Assembly: GCA_008638375.1 (NCBI GenBank)
Contig: CM018031.1
Coordinates: forward strand, 5,728,062-5,792,061
From: Nyssa sinensis
Taxonomy: Eukaryota; Streptophyta; Magnoliopsida; Cornales; Nyssaceae
Reading direction: 5' to 3'
Length of the DNA: 64,000 nt
Shown: positions 1-11,903 of the stretch, one piece after another
Layout of the letters: each line of letters begins with the position of its first letter
How positions within the stretch are numbered: the first letter of the stretch is position 1
The notes under the pieces: generated by a model
What the model was told of the DNA's origin: nothing
Databases searched by the model: none
Seen by the model: only the letters and a program-made list of their open reading frames with translations
Position numbers and translations under genes: made by a program

Positions 1-1316
1 TTATTATCTATTTTTCATGTTTTGAGCACCTCCAGTATGTGATTGATGGATGATTTTGGTCTCTAAAATTGGTAACTTGGTTTTATAAGAACAAATTAGA
101 AGCAAGAGATTCTCCTGATAATGGAGGAATCAGAAACAATATGGATATTTCTCTTTACTTCTTTTGGTGGGTTGTTTGGAAAATCTAGTTGAGGTTCTTA
201 AAAAAAAGAAGGTTGAGTTGACGTTCCTTTACTCGACTACTTGACTTTTGCTTCTTCAAACAATATGGATATACTGAAACACAATGCTGTCTGAAGAAGC
301 AACAGTTGCTGTGTATCACACGTGTATTTTTGTTTTGTATACTTTGTTGCTGTTGCTCACTATTTTTTTTTGGTTTAGTATTCTGTATGTTGTAATTGGA
401 ATTTGTCGTAGTTTGCTACATGAGTTGGTGAAATGCCTGTCTTGCAATTTATAATTTAAAGCATACTTTTTATATTGTGTGCTTTTGTCATTGTATGTGT
501 ACAGTATCTTATACAATTATTTAAGAAGCTGATTTGTGATAGTTAGCACTTTCTTTTTTCTTTTTCTTTTTTTTTTTTTTTAATTTTCCTTTAGACTTAT
601 TAGGAAAATTATATTATGGTTTTGTGCTTAGGGTTGTTGGATTTGGGGAATGATAAAGAATTTTTTTTTTCATTTTTTTCTTCAATTATTTCTTTGATGT
701 TGATTTGATTATTAAGTTCAATAGAAGATATTCTGAATGCAGTCTTGAGAATGCATCGAAACCATTTAGGGACAAATAGAGGTGTAAAGAGAACTATAAC
801 GGAACTTGTTCTTCATATCCTTATATTGACAGCGTTCACCCAAAAAACTTGGTGGAAGTTCTTTCCTATAGGAAACTTGGTGATGACCAAGTTGTTTCTA
901 GTTGTAAGTTGTAACACATGTTGCATTGTAGGTGTGCAAGTTTTGTGTCCTGACCTGTCCAAAGTGTTGGGAGTGTGCACTTCGAAAATTAATATCCATG
1001 TCATGGGGACTTGTACTTCTACGAAGGTGAAGTGGTATCGTACAGGCATCTGACACCAACACCTCGCAGATGTCCATAGTTCATAAATATTGAGATATTT
1101 GACACTCCATACACTTGACATATTATCACAAACATCTTAAGAGTGAGCTAAGCCTGACAATCTTGGAAACAAATGGCATATTTTGCAATAAATTCCGAGC
1201 ATTTTGTCCCAAGTTGTCCTATGTATAGGATTCTTTCTTTATACTTGGAAAGTTTTCTTTGGATATACGTCTTCTTGCCTCCATTTTTAATTATCATAAT
1301 CTGTTTCTGCTTGTAG
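1..1316. other. No recognised exon; probably intron 1 or upstream of the lesion-inducing gene
   Basis: No coding segment could be supported. The first exon expected for the downstream gene, which encodes the N-terminal membrane segment, is not visible, so it probably lies left of the window with this stretch as intron. Two overlapping opposite-strand ORFs at about 745-1121 have no domain and look like chance. Poly-T tracts occur near 548-580 and 661-672. Confidence 0.5.
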
Positions 1317-2022
1317 GTTTAATGAATTCGGTGTTGACGGTGGGCCAGCAGCACTGTCACTGAGACCAAAGTTCGACATTTTCTCAAAACACATGTCAAC
1401 CAATACTGGGCTGGAAGTGCCGGAAGTAGAAGTGAGAAATGCATTTGCTAAATTTTATCCCATCTGATCTGGATATGTGGAGAGATTTTGTTTTCTCACC
1501 AGTTTTGTTCAAATATCATGACTGACTTGGAGATGTGTGATTCACAGATCAAATATTTAGTTGCTGCAGCTATAGCAATGAAGGGTATAGGAGGCCTTCT
1601 TTTCATCTTTGGCAGCACACTTGGAGCTTATCTCCTGGTTTGTAATCTCAGTCTACGCATCCTTTGATTTTTCAGATCGACTAAATCAAACCTTATTGAG
1701 TGTTAAATTTTTACCCCCCTGTGCAGCTTCTGCATCAGGTAATTGTGACTCCCATCTTGTATGACTTCTACAACTATGATGTCGATAAGAGAGAATTTAC
1801 TCAACTTTTCGTCAAGTTTACACAGGTAAGCGGGCTCTGGTCGTGTCTTCCAATCTGGGCATATTGTTTTCCTGTATTTGTTATCGGATATCTATGTGTT
1901 AGCTCAAAAGAATGAGTTTTAATTGATCGTGTTCATTTTTCCTTCTGCAGAATTTAGCACTATTTGGGGCATTGCTCTTTTTCATTGGCATGAAGAATTC
2001 AAGTGCCGAAGCGAACACTTAA
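1317..2022 (+). CDS. HR-like lesion-inducing protein (DoxX-like membrane protein), last four exons, 5' partial
   Basis: Exons are 1317-1431, 1548-1637, 1727-1825 and 1951-2022, all with GT donors and AG acceptors. The first base completes a split codon. The translated segments include FNEFGVDGGPAA, KGIGGLLFIFGS, TPILYDFYNYDVDKREF and LALFGALLFFIGMKNS, which are hallmarks of the plant HR-like lesion-inducing family. These are small multi-pass membrane proteins whose overexpression is associated with lesion mimicry; their biochemical function is unknown. Exon 1 is outside the window. Oddity: after MKNS the frame ends at TAA 2020-2022, whereas the +1 frame reads PKRTLKKKAPKAK, the lysine-rich tail normal for the family. 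A single inserted base near 2001-2004 therefore removes the basic C-terminus, or there is a sequence error. Family identity is secure; completeness of the C-terminus is not. Confidence 0.88.
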
Positions 2023-2876
2023 GAAGAAGGCACCAAAAGCGAAAAGCAGTTTGAGAGGCGGCATGGGTTCAGTTCTCTATCGGTAGACATGTTCACGATG
2101 TCAATGTGCCAGGATATAGCCCCGGGGCCTAGTCTTGTATGCTTGTATTGAGGTGGTGGTAGCTTCGTGCTTTTTTATAATTTTCTGGGTGTGATTTTGT
2201 TTCATAATGGGAGTTTATGGAAATTTTGAATGGAAGTTTTAGAGGCTTATAATTGATTAGAAATGGGTTTGTGTGACTTGCCTGTATTTAATTTGAGTTC
2301 GCTCGGCTTGAGAAGTGGTAATTTTGGCCTCCTTGCCTGCTGCTTTTAGTGGGAACAATGAAGGCAAGCATATCCAGTCAAGCAGAGGGCTTTACTGGTG
2401 GAGAATTTGTAGATAGGGTTTAGGTTTTGCATTGAGATCTAATTTAGCTAATATTCTAAGAAACTTGAAGTAAATTCTTTTCTAAGATTACTTTAGTTTA
2501 GGACCAATACATCTTAGCTAATTGATATCTATTGTGTTTATTTCCAAATTAGCTTTTCTCTGCTTTTTAAGTCTCTAATGCTAAATGACACTTTAACAGC
2601 TTGTTTGGATGGGATGATTTGGAGAGGGAAAGAAATTTAAGTGGAAAGGTATCACTTCTTCTCTTTTGAATGTTTACGACGTAAAGAAAAGAGAAATTTA
2701 GAAAATAAAGTTTAAGTGATTAGGTTTGTTTTTCTTAATCTCTTGAAAAGTAAAGAGATTTGGAGGGAGAAAAAAAGTTTAATTAATGATAAATTTTAAA
2801 ATATCAAAAATATTTATAAATGTGAATTAAAGTTAAGATAATGGTCAAACAAGAAGAATATAATTGTGGATTAGTT

Positions 2877-2911
<35 letters not shown>

Positions 2912-3141
2912 TTTTTTTTTTTCACTCATTATTCAAATAGGAAATAATAAAAAAAAATTTCTTGAACATTCAAAAGGTAAAGATAATATTTATTTCTAAT
3001 TTCTAATTTTTAATTATCAATTATTTTTTCTCTAAAATTTTCAAACGAATAATACTTACTTTTGGACTGTTTTAAATTGCAACGAATTAATAGCTTCCAC
3101 CAAGAGAGAGAAATACTTGATGCTTACTGGCATCAAATTTA

Positions 3142-3191
<50 letters not shown>

Positions 3192-3684
3192 TATACTGTT
3201 CAAATTTTAGGTCTAAAAAAAAAATTCATCTTATTACATCTTCGTATTAGTAAGAAATTATTCAATAATTTGATTGTAATGATTTCAACGATGAACTGAT
3301 TAATTTTGAGCCAAAAAAAATTCTCATGTTATAACATTCTCATATTAATGAGAACATTTTAATGATTTCAATTATCAACTAATAAATTTTAAGTCTAAAA
3401 AAAAATCATCTTATGATATTCTTATATTAGTGAAAAATTATTCAATTGTCTCATTCTAATGATTTCAACAATCAACAAATAAATTACATGTGCATGTAAG
3501 ATATAATATAATATACGTGATACGTGACCTTCAAGGGACCACATTCCAAGAGACTAAATAATTGATCCAGATTAATTATTCATCAGTATCATCTGTGCCA
3601 CGAGCAACTAACACAGTCTCTTGGTTTCAAAGCCTATCTTCTTCTTCTTCTTCTTTATTATTAGTATAATATTAGATTGTCGCA
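2023..3684. other. Intergenic: 3' UTR of lesion gene, then AT-rich simple repeats
   Basis: About 2023-2300 is presumably 3' UTR. Beyond it are simple repeats: GT followed by TA at 2879-2912, and TA followed by GT at 3142-3190. Three degenerate tandem units of roughly 90 bp lie at about 3205-3485, each starting near a run of A and ending in an AATAAATT-like stretch. No coding segment was seen. Confidence 0.5.
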
Positions 3685-3811
3685 TTGCATTTTATTGTCT
3701 CAAAAGTCATCCAAGTTGCCAAATGGTAGTGGTTGTCATCTCTTGATGCATTTTAATATCTCAAAAGTCATCCAAGTTGCCAAATGGTAGTGGTTGTCAT
3801 CTCTTGATGAC
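3685..3811 (+). repeat. 64-bp direct repeat in the ODD1 promoter
   Basis: Two nearly identical units sit head to tail (about 3685-3748 and 3749-3811). Both carry CATCCAAGTTGCCAAATGG and end in GTCATCTCTTGATG. The second is followed directly by GACCGTCAACC, which contains the reverse complement of a W-box-like TTGAC core. The repeat lies about 120-250 bp upstream of the ODD1 start, so it doubles whatever sites it holds in the proximal promoter. The regulatory role is inferred. Confidence 0.6.
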
Positions 3812-3848
3812 CGTCAACCATTTCTGCTGCCTACTTCTTTGCCTGAAT

Positions 3849-3872
3849 CATATATATATATATATATATATA
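3849..3872 (+). promoter_or_regulatory. TA repeat at the TATA position of ODD1
   Basis: An uninterrupted TA run lies about 60-85 bp upstream of the chosen ATG and is the only TATA-like element close to the gene. It could act as a TATA box. A possible alternative is that GCAG before ATTCAACTTC (about 3880) is the acceptor of a 5' UTR intron, since ODD2 and ODD3 have a similar TTTCAG before a related leader. Confidence 0.35.
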
Positions 3873-3932
3873 TAGATATTGCAGATTCAACTTCAAGAGC
3901 TCCAATTACCTCACCAAAAGAAAGAAACTAAA

Positions 3933-6204
3933 ATGGTGATCGAAACTACCCAAGAACTTCCAGCTTCTGTTGATTCCAATTACAACCGTGCAAGTGAATT
4001 AAAAGCCTTCGATGACACCAAAGCCGGTGTTAAAGGACTGGTTGAAGCTGGGATTCAAAACATCCCTTCAATATTCATTCACCCACCTGAAATCCTAAAC
4101 AAGAAGTCTGATCAATTCAACAAGATTCAATCCACCTTTCCTGTGATTAACCTGGAAGGCCTCCGTGAAGATCAAGATCGGCATAAAGAGATTGTTGAAG
4201 AAGTTAGAATTGCATCAGAGAATTGGGGCTTTTTCCAGGTGGTCAATCATGGGATTCCTGTATCTGTGTTGGAGGAGATGTTGCATGGAGTTCGTGGGTT
4301 TTTCGAGCAAGATTCAGCGGTGAAGAAAGAGTTATATACACGCGATGTTACAAAGAAGGTGGTGTATAATAGCAATTTTGATTTGTATAGTGCACCTGCT
4401 GCTAATTGGAGGGACACTTTTTTTTGCTTCATGGCTCCACAGCCTCCCAAGCCTGAAGATTTGCCAGTGGTATGCAGGTATGTGATGAGCAATGTAATCA
4501 TTTGTCACGTATCACAAATTTAGGGAGGCCCACAGATTTGGTCGGGTCCATCATAAGCAGATTGATTAGAGTGGAAATCATGGATTTCATCATCAACATA
4601 TGACTTTTACCTATAAGAACCAAATCATGCATGATCATGTTGGGGGTTGATCTGATCTCTTTTTAATTCTGTCATCAAATTTTTTATTTTTCCCATTAAG
4701 TCCAACTTTAAGTTCTAGTTCTATATGCATTGGCATTATGTATGGAAAAAAACCATTTAGAACAAAGATCAATCTTATAAGTTACAATGATACTATATGT
4801 CTATATATAATAGATTTTCTCACTAGCAATGTTACTAAGAACTCATTTATATATCCGAACAAGACTCTTATCCCTATCTTTTAGGAATTAAGTTTCAATT
4901 CATTATAATTAGTTTAATCTTTGAATAAAGCTCAGTTCTTAAAAGATTTAAACGATAAGAGTCTCGTTAGCATATGCAAACGAGATCTTCATAGCATTAC
5001 CCCTTTCTCATTCATAAACACAAGGTTATGATACATACGTACCACTATATTGTGTTTAAGAGTGACAGAATATGGTAAGAAATACCGTTATGCATAGAAT
5101 TCTTAGCAATATATTGCTAATATTGTGCTAGCTGAGGGAGAGAACTTGTAGTAAGCATAACAAGGATGCAGTTTTGATACCCTTAATTTTCATGATTAGA
5201 TATTGAGACTTCATGAATCTATCATTTGAAATAGGAAAATCTCACCACAAAAAAAATAAAGCTGCAAAAATTTATTATGTTTTGGGACGTATAGTTGATT
5301 TTCTTGCACACCATGATAATGTGCTTCGCCAATTTTCTTGTAGAGATATATTGATGGAGTATTCGAACCAAGTAATGAGCTTTGGATTTTCATTGTTCGA
5401 ACTGTTATCAGAGGCTCTCGGGCTTAATCCTAGCCATCTCAAAGACATGGATTGTGCCAAGGGGCTTGCTGCTATGTGCCATTACTATCCAGCATGTCCA
5501 CAGCCAGATCTGACCTTGGGCACTAGCAAGCACACTGATGATGACTTCCTCACGGTGCTTTTACAAGACCAAATTGGAGGCCTCCAAGTTCTTCACCAAA
5601 ATGAGTGGGTTGATGTTCCTCCAGTGCCTGGAGCCCTTGTGGTTAACATCGGAGATCTTCTACAGGTAAGTCTTTGTTTTGTTAGACCTGCATTGTCAGA
5701 GCACTTTGTTAGACCATTTCAGGGCTAGCCTAGTGCATGAAAATCCGACCTCCGGGGTCCGGAGAGGGTTATATGCAGCCTTACCCTTGCGAGGAGAGAG
5801 ATTGTTTCTGCAACTCAAACCCCGTGACCTTTAGGTCACAATAGAGGAACCTTACCGTTATGCCAAGGCCTACTCTCCCATTTCAATTATACCAAACAAA
5901 AATTCAAACAATGATTGATATTAACTTCTTTTTTGTTATTGGTTTCTCTCAGCTTGTATCAAATGACAGGTTCAAAAGTGTCGAACACAGAGTATTGGCT
6001 AACTGTGCAGGACCAAGAGTATCAATGGCATGCTTTTTTAGCACTTCTCTAATGCCATCCTCAAAGCTGTATGGACCCATCAAAGAGTTGCTTTCAGAAG
6101 ATAATCCTCGCAAGTACAGGGAAACAACGGTGCAAGACTATGTCTCATACTCCTACTCGAAAGGGCTTGATGGGATTTCTCCCCTACTGCACTTCAAGCT
6201 ATAA
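3933..6204 (+). CDS. ODD1: 2-oxoglutarate/Fe(II)-dependent dioxygenase, ACC-oxidase-homolog type, intact
   Basis: Exons are 3933-4477, 5344-5665 and 5953-6204 (372 aa). Intron 1 is phase 2 and intron 2 phase 0; both are GT-AG. The family N-terminus is present ([19 protein letters not shown], residues 22-40), then DIOX_N with [12 protein letters not shown] from residue 98, then the 2OG-FeII oxygenase fold. The iron triad is H245, D247 (KHTDDDF) and H301 (VEHRV), and the 2-oxoglutarate-binding R-x-S is R311/S313. The N-terminal extension separates it from true ACC oxidase and places it with the clade that includes D4H, GSL-OH and BX6, which hydroxylate specialised metabolites. It is expected to be cytosolic; the substrate cannot be inferred. 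The start is MVIETT by alignment with the paralogs; an in-frame ATG lies at 3879. Intron 2 holds a SINE. Confidence 0.9.
5722..5877 (-). mobile_element. tRNA-derived SINE (Au-like) in ODD1 intron 2
   Basis: On the minus strand the segment begins with an A-box-like TGGCATAACGGTAAGG, then a B-box-like stretch after GGTCACGGGGTTTGAG, then GCAAGGGTAAGGCTGC and a GGACCCCGGAGG block. This arrangement resembles plant Au-type SINEs. It is flanked by a perfect 8-bp target-site duplication CCATTTCA at 5714-5721 and 5878-5885. It lies antisense to ODD1 and outside the splice signals, so it probably does not harm the gene. The family name is from memory; the TSD is read directly. Confidence 0.65.
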
Positions 6205-7040
6205 ATTTTGGAAGTGGAACTTAAGAAGTGTGATGGTTTTAGGGATTGAGTGGTTTGCTATTAATGTGCAATATCATGCTACATCAGAAACTTTGAATCA
6301 GAATTTTGTTGCAAATTTTACTGTTGATATTATATTTTCATCTTCCCAAATGATAATGGGATTGTAATTTTACAGTTCCAGAAACAATTTCAAACTAATA
6401 AGTACTAGCTCTATCTAGTACCACTTATTCATATTGAAGCAGTGGATTAATAAATGGATACTTGCATATCATGCAACACATACATGTATCTGTATATATA
6501 CCAAATATTGTATGATGGATCTAGTCAGAGTTGATATTCTTGATCAACTCTCTTATATTGATCCTAGTTTGGATAGGAATGTCATAAAAATTTATTTGTT
6601 AAATTATCTTTATCAGTGATATTTGGATACTTCATTGGTATTTTGAGTGACAATGTCCAAGCAACAAAAACTGCAACAGGACCCCTGACAATTTGTTTTT
6701 TCTTCAATTTTTTTGTGGTTCACATTTTCCAACTGAAAAACTAGTGGCATATTGCTGGTTGCATTTCATTTCAATTTCTGTGGTTGTTGTCACAATAACA
6801 TCTTGTCCTCATAATATATGTATAATTCCCCCTTTGAAATAGCATGGCCATTTTTATTCCATATATAGTTTTAAACCATGGACCTGTTTGCTTCCAAGAA
6901 TGTCTCAAGTAATCTGATCAGAGGAAGAGAATTTGACCCACCCAAGGTAGAAGTTAGTTTTTGTTTTTCCTGTTTCTGCTAGATCAAAAAAAATCTCACT
7001 AATATTCATGCATCAGTAGCATCAACTTGATTATACGTAA
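6205..7040. other. Intergenic between ODD1 and ODD2
   Basis: ODD1 3' UTR and AT-rich spacer. Short ORFs here have no recognisable domain. Nothing else is supported. Confidence 0.5.
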
Positions 7041-7044
7041 CCCC

Positions 7045-7220
7045 ATCAGGTAGATCATAGATGAGAGAGTTCTTGGGGTATTCCTCACAGGTCCCTGGTT
7101 CAAGTGGCTGGGCGCCACTCTACGCATAGCCGAAAGTTATGTGAATTTCGAGCGCCCGAAGCGATTTGTGCCGGTAACTCCTGCAGGAAATGGATAGTCC
7201 GCTCCCGTTATAAAAAGAAA
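7045..7220 (+). mobile_element. SINE-like element upstream of ODD2
   Basis: The segment has a B-box-like GGTTCAAGT at about 7097, followed by GGCGCCACTCTACGCATAG, GAGCGCCCGAAGCG, TCCTGCAGGAAATGG and GTCCGCTCCCGTTA, and ends in an A-rich tail near 7210-7230. This order is typical of a tRNA-derived plant SINE in plus orientation. No clear TSD was found, so the boundaries are approximate. It lies about 240 bp upstream of the ODD2 start. Confidence 0.45.
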
Positions 7221-8214
7221 AAAACTTTATTGTAAGTCAAATTTTGGTGATACCCAGTTCAGTATACTATCACAGATCCTGAAGTTTTTGAGTTTTGAAG
7301 CAACCAAAAACAGAGTAACCCTCTCATTTTTTATCACAGTCCATTCTTATTATTAGCTTTCAACTGTTCTACAATCCTCCTCCTCACCTAAAATATAATC
7401 ATAAATTTTGATTTCAGATTGAACTTCAAAAGGCTATAAGTACCTCACAAAGAAGAAGAATGGTGGTCACCAGCACAGGTGAAGTTTAGGCTGCAATTGA
7501 TTTGAATTATGACCGGAAAAGTGAATTGAAAGCTTTTGATGAAACAAAAGCTGGTGTTGAAGGACTCGTCGATGCTGGGATTACCACGGTCCCTCTGATA
7601 GTCATTCATCCACCAGAAACAGGAAAAACAAGTCATCCAACCGCAGCAACACTGAATTCAAATTTCCAACCATAGACCTCAATGGCATCCACAAAGATCC
7701 AATCTGTCACAACGGCGATAGTTGAGCAAGTCAGAGATGCATCGGAGACATGGGGCTTCTTCTAAGTGGTCAATCATGGTATCCCTGTAAGTGTTTTGGA
7801 GGGGATGATGGATGGAGTACGAAGTTTTCATGAGCAAGAAACTGAGGCAAAGAAGCAGTGGTATACGCGAGATAACACAAAAACTGTGGTGTATAACAGC
7901 AATTTTTATTTGTATAGTGCTCCAGCAAATAACTGGAGGGATACCTTTCACTGCATTATGGCTCCTGAGCTTCCCGAACCCAGAAGAACTGCCCTTACAA
8001 TGCGGGTATATATCTCTTTGAAGGATGTAATTTGCTTTTGCTTTGCAGATATGAGATTGTGGACTCTCTCCATTTGGTGAGTAAATATTAGTTCACAGAG
8101 TCATTTCACAACTCATGGTTGGGATCAGTTTAAGGTTTGGAGCTCACACGTGTTCCTACTAATTAGACTGTCAACAAATATATGCTATCATACACAATGC
8201 CAAGAATGTGTTAT

Positions 8215-8450
8215 TCAAAGGTAGCACATGAGGAGAATACAAAGGAAACCCTCTTTATAGCTTAACTTTCATGATTGTACTTAACTAGAAGCTCATGAGG
8301 AGAATAATCAGGAAACCCTCTTTATAGCTGAACTTTTCAGGATTGTACTTTTACGGATATTGAATTGTACTTTTAAAGTAGAAGCTCGTGAGGAGTATAA
8401 TAAGGAAACCCTCTTTATAGCTCTACTCTTCATGATTGTACTTTGGGATA
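8215..8450 (+). repeat. Three degenerate tandem units in ODD2 intron 1
   Basis: Three units of roughly 65-85 bp each contain GGAAACCCTCTTTATAGCT preceded by a GAGGAG-type stretch and followed by GATTGTACTTT. The matching place in ODD3 intron 1 (about 12846-12895) has only one degenerate unit, so the array expanded in ODD2 or contracted in ODD3. Confidence 0.6.
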
Positions 8451-9486
8451 CTGAATTCACTTAGATAAAAACAAATCCATGTTACACATAAAAACTATGA
8501 AACCCTAATGATTCTTTTTTTTTTTTTTTTCCTTCTTTTCGCTGCCCAATGAAACTTAGATTTCAAAGATTGAAAGATGAAATTGTCAACCTTAGATTCC
8601 AAGATGAAGGGCTGCAAATGATAACCTCCCTTATAACTAGAATGAAAAATTAGTCATAAAGACAAGAATTAAAGGAGAAACATAGTATAGGAAATTACAA
8701 GAATCCATGGTTCATTTTCTAAGCAAGGAAACTGATATTCTTGTGGACTAATTTGTGCATGAGCTCATATGGACCAATGTGGTATTTTTTTTTTTTTTTT
8801 AAAATTGAGATTGAACAAATAATGGTTGACATTTTGTTTCCAAATCACAGGGAGAGGTCATGAGCCATGTCAACCCATGTAGATTTCCTGTCCAACTTTT
8901 CCTCTTTGTGCCACCTCGTGTTCTTAATTTATTTTCCTGCAGAGATATTCTAATGGAGTACTCAAAGCAAGTAATGAATTTGGGCTATTCTTTGTTTGGT
9001 TTGTTGTCGGAAGCTCTTGGACTCCACCCAAGCCACCTGAAAACATGGATTGTGGTGAGGGGCATGTAGTTGTATGCCACTATTATCCAGCATGCCCGCA
9101 GCCAGAGCTAACCTTGGGCACTAGTAAGCATGCTGACAATGACTTTATCACAGTGCTGCTTCAAGACCATATGGGAGGCCTCCAAGTTCTTCATCAGAAG
9201 CAGTGGGTTGATGTCCCCCCCCGTGCCTGGAGCTCTAGTGGTGAACATTGGAGATCTTTTACAGGCAAGTCTCTTTGATTTATTGATCTTCTGTTGTTCT
9301 GGGCAGTGTCATTGGAAGCACATCACTTTTCTTCTTTCTTCTCAAATCAAAAAGTCCATTATTGTCTTTTTAAATTATAATAATGCAATTGCCTCAGTAG
9401 TCCAGTAAGAGATACTATGTACTTTGCAACCACTTTGAAGCAGATAATTTCTAATTTTGCTAAGAGTTGAGCTATTTAAAATAAAA

Positions 9487-9889
9487 TAAAATAAAAAATT
9501 AACATATTTGTGACATGGCATGAACAACACTTATAGGTAAGATCAAATACAAGGAAGACCATTAAATGTACCTGGTAAAAAAGAACAATAAGAGAATTGT
9601 TATAGAAATATCAAAATTTTGAAAAGGGCAATTTCTAAATTATTATATAATTTTAATAGAGTTTTTTTTTTCTCTCAAATCTTTGGACGGGCGCAGGCTC
9701 CCCGGCCACCCCCAAACCTGGCCCTGATGCTAGGAGGCGGGGTGATAAAAATTAACTTTAATGAAATAATAAAAAAGATATAATAAAATATCATTTAACT
9801 AAAGAAATTGTCACGAATAAAACAAAATAAAGGGACATGATTCATATAAATAGTTAGGATAAAACTTTGGTTGAGTTAAATGAGTCACA
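9487..9889. mobile_element. Insertion of about 400 bp in ODD2 intron 2, type unresolved
   Basis: ODD3 intron 2 lacks this stretch. It is bounded by an imperfect direct repeat, CTATTTAAAATAAAAT at about 9472-9487 and CTATTTAAAATGAAAT at about 9890-9905, consistent with a retroposition-type target duplication. Inside is an unusually GC-rich patch at 9688-9742, unlike its surroundings. No coding domain was recognised. Confidence 0.4.
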
Positions 9890-10216
9890 CTATTTAAAAT
9901 GAAATAAACATTAGGCTAGTAATTGATGAATATGATTAACTTCATTTATAATTGGTTTTTGCAGCTTATGTCAAATGACAAGTTTAAAAGCGTTGAACAC
10001 AGGGTACTGGCAAACCGTGTCGGTCCAAGAGTATAAGTGGCATCCTTTTTCGACACAGGAATTTTGTCATCCACAAAGCTGTATGGACCCATTAAAGAGT
10101 TGTTATCAGAAGACAATCCTCCAAAGTATAGGGAAACCAGAGTGAAAGAATACGTGTCCTACTACAATGCAAAGGGACTGGATGGGTCTTCTGCACTGTT
10201 GCATTTCAAGCTCTAA

Positions 10217-11903
10217 ACTTGGAAATGGAAACGAGAATGGATTATCGTGGTGGATGATTTGGGGACTTAGCTGTTTCTTCATTCTTATAAAATGATTTAA
10301 CTATGATCCTGCACAATGGAGGGTGTGGATTATAACTCTTGCGATGCGATCACAGGTTGGAGAGGGTTAGATGTACGCAGCTCACCTGCCCTACAAAAAT
10401 CAAATTAGACTCTTTTCGTCACAAGTGTGTAGAGCGTTAAATATACGTAGTTTAACCGCCCTCATTGTTCTTAATTATTTGATAATTCATATCAATTGGA
10501 TCTTGGCATTGTTATACTTTTGCAGAAGAGGTGGGAGTTGGGGCCTAACTTCATCACAATCACAAGCTGCCTGATTGGTTGCAACCCAAAATTTCCTTGT
10601 AATTCTTGACACTATTCTTGTATGCGGATCTTAATGGCTAAAGCCATTCTTCCCCAAAAAATGAGTCAAGGTGCTGGTATTCCATGCGTGAAAAACCCAG
10701 GATTGAAGCTTAGATTTGGATACCAAGTAGTTGTAACTATTGGCAGAACTCTTATTCCACTTCTGCAACCAACCTGCTTGAAGAATTGCCAGCAAGATGC
10801 ACCCAGTGACTCTACTCGCTTACAACTTTTTCTACAGAAACTGGACCCAAAGTAAGTTAACTCACACTGTTTTCCAATTGATTAGCACAATTAGGAACAA
10901 AAAAAAAGGGCAAGGAATGACACATTTTGACATGGAAATAGATTATGAACGGTTGGACTGATTTATCATTGATTGTCCCATGAACCTTTTATGATGGCGA
11001 GATGCTAAAAGCATATAAATAGAGTGACCCACTTCTTATTTATTTATTTTTTGTTCCAATGGCGTGAGTTATAGAACCAGTGCAGACCAATGCCATGTCA
11101 ACACTTGACCATTGTGCTAGCAGTCGCCACTTGATTGATTAGTGCAAAATTTCATTTAATCTTCACATTCGTCCGTGAAAGAACTATTTTCATGGTGGAT
11201 TGTTATATCTTCCTTTGAACATTTGATAGCCTCATAGCAGCTTGAGGCATTGAATGGCTAGAATATTTGATAAGCAACAATAATAGACATCCCACCTTGT
11301 AGCCTAACATATCGATGGTGCCCACCAGTGGGTCTAATGGCGCTCAGATTTAAGTATTTCTGTGGGGCTCGTGTAGACCTCACACATGCAAAATTTAGTT
11401 TTTATCGTCGTTACCGTGGACTGTCCCACCAGATTTTTTTTTTTCTCTTTTGAAAAGCAGAAATCCAGAGTTACCCATGTTTACTTCCTAGAATCTTCCA
11501 ATCTTTGGCCTAGCGCCACTTGTAACTTTGATCCTTAGCCAGACGAAACCTGTTTCTTCTTTGTTTGTTTCCTTTTAAGTTCAATATAGGCAGCTGGCAG
11601 CTGGCAGCTGATAATGATGTCTGATTGCAGCTTAGTGCGCTAAATTTCTTCAAGACGTGTGTCCCCAAGTCTTAGTTTTTTAATTATTTTTAGATTACAT
11701 CATGGTGCTCTAAATTTCTCCATTTGAAAAACTCAACAAGGTCTACTAACGACAGTGCTTGCTATCTTTTTGATCAGTCTATTCTTATCACAAGAAGATA
11801 ATCTCTTTCCACTGTTCTACAACCCTCCTTGCTTAAAAGATAGCCACCAATTTGATTTCAGATTGAAATTCAAAAGGCTCCAAGTTCCTCACAAAGAATA
11901 AAA
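10217..11903. other. Intergenic between ODD2 and ODD3, duplicated 3' flank
   Basis: The segment at about 10790-10860 (CAGCAAGATGCACCCAGTG onward) recurs at about 14700-14780 after ODD3, so the ODD2 and ODD3 copies were duplicated together with their downstream DNA. The short ORF at 10622-10855 ends here but is not preserved in the second copy. A CAGCTG-rich triplicate (GGCAGCTGGCAGCTG) occurs near 11590-11611. No gene is supported. Confidence 0.5.

Larger units (their letters stand above)
7460..10216 (+). pseudogene. ODD2: decayed 2-ODD gene
   Basis: Three exon remnants align to ODD1/ODD3: 7460-8005, 8943-9264 and 9965-10216. Breaks seen: TAG at 7487-7489 (CAG in ODD3); indels in exon 1 (for example an extra base in CACAACGGCG near 7717); TAA at 7763-7765 inside the WGFF-VVNHG motif; a 1-base deletion near 9040; an extra C in the run 9215-9222; and TAA at 10034-10036, which replaces the Ser of the R-x-S motif. 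The intron 1 donor context is GG|GT instead of AG|GT. Intron 2 starts GCAAGT. Several nonsense substitutions are present in addition to indels, so this is a genuine pseudogene and not only a sequencing artefact. It is closest to ODD3, including the promoter and 3' flank. Confidence 0.9.

Noticed and set aside
745..1121. Overlapping 102-codon ORFs on both strands
   Set aside because: No domain and mutually antisense; the region is likely intron of the lesion-inducing gene.
3933..6204. Calling the 2-ODD genes true ACC oxidase (ethylene synthesis)
   Set aside because: The N-terminal extension ELKAFDD-KAGVKGL and the length of about 370 aa fit the ACC-oxidase-homolog clade, not true ACC oxidase of about 315 aa.
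10622..10855. 77-codon ORF after ODD2
   Set aside because: The related stretch after ODD3 (about 14700-14780) does not keep the frame, and no domain is recognised.
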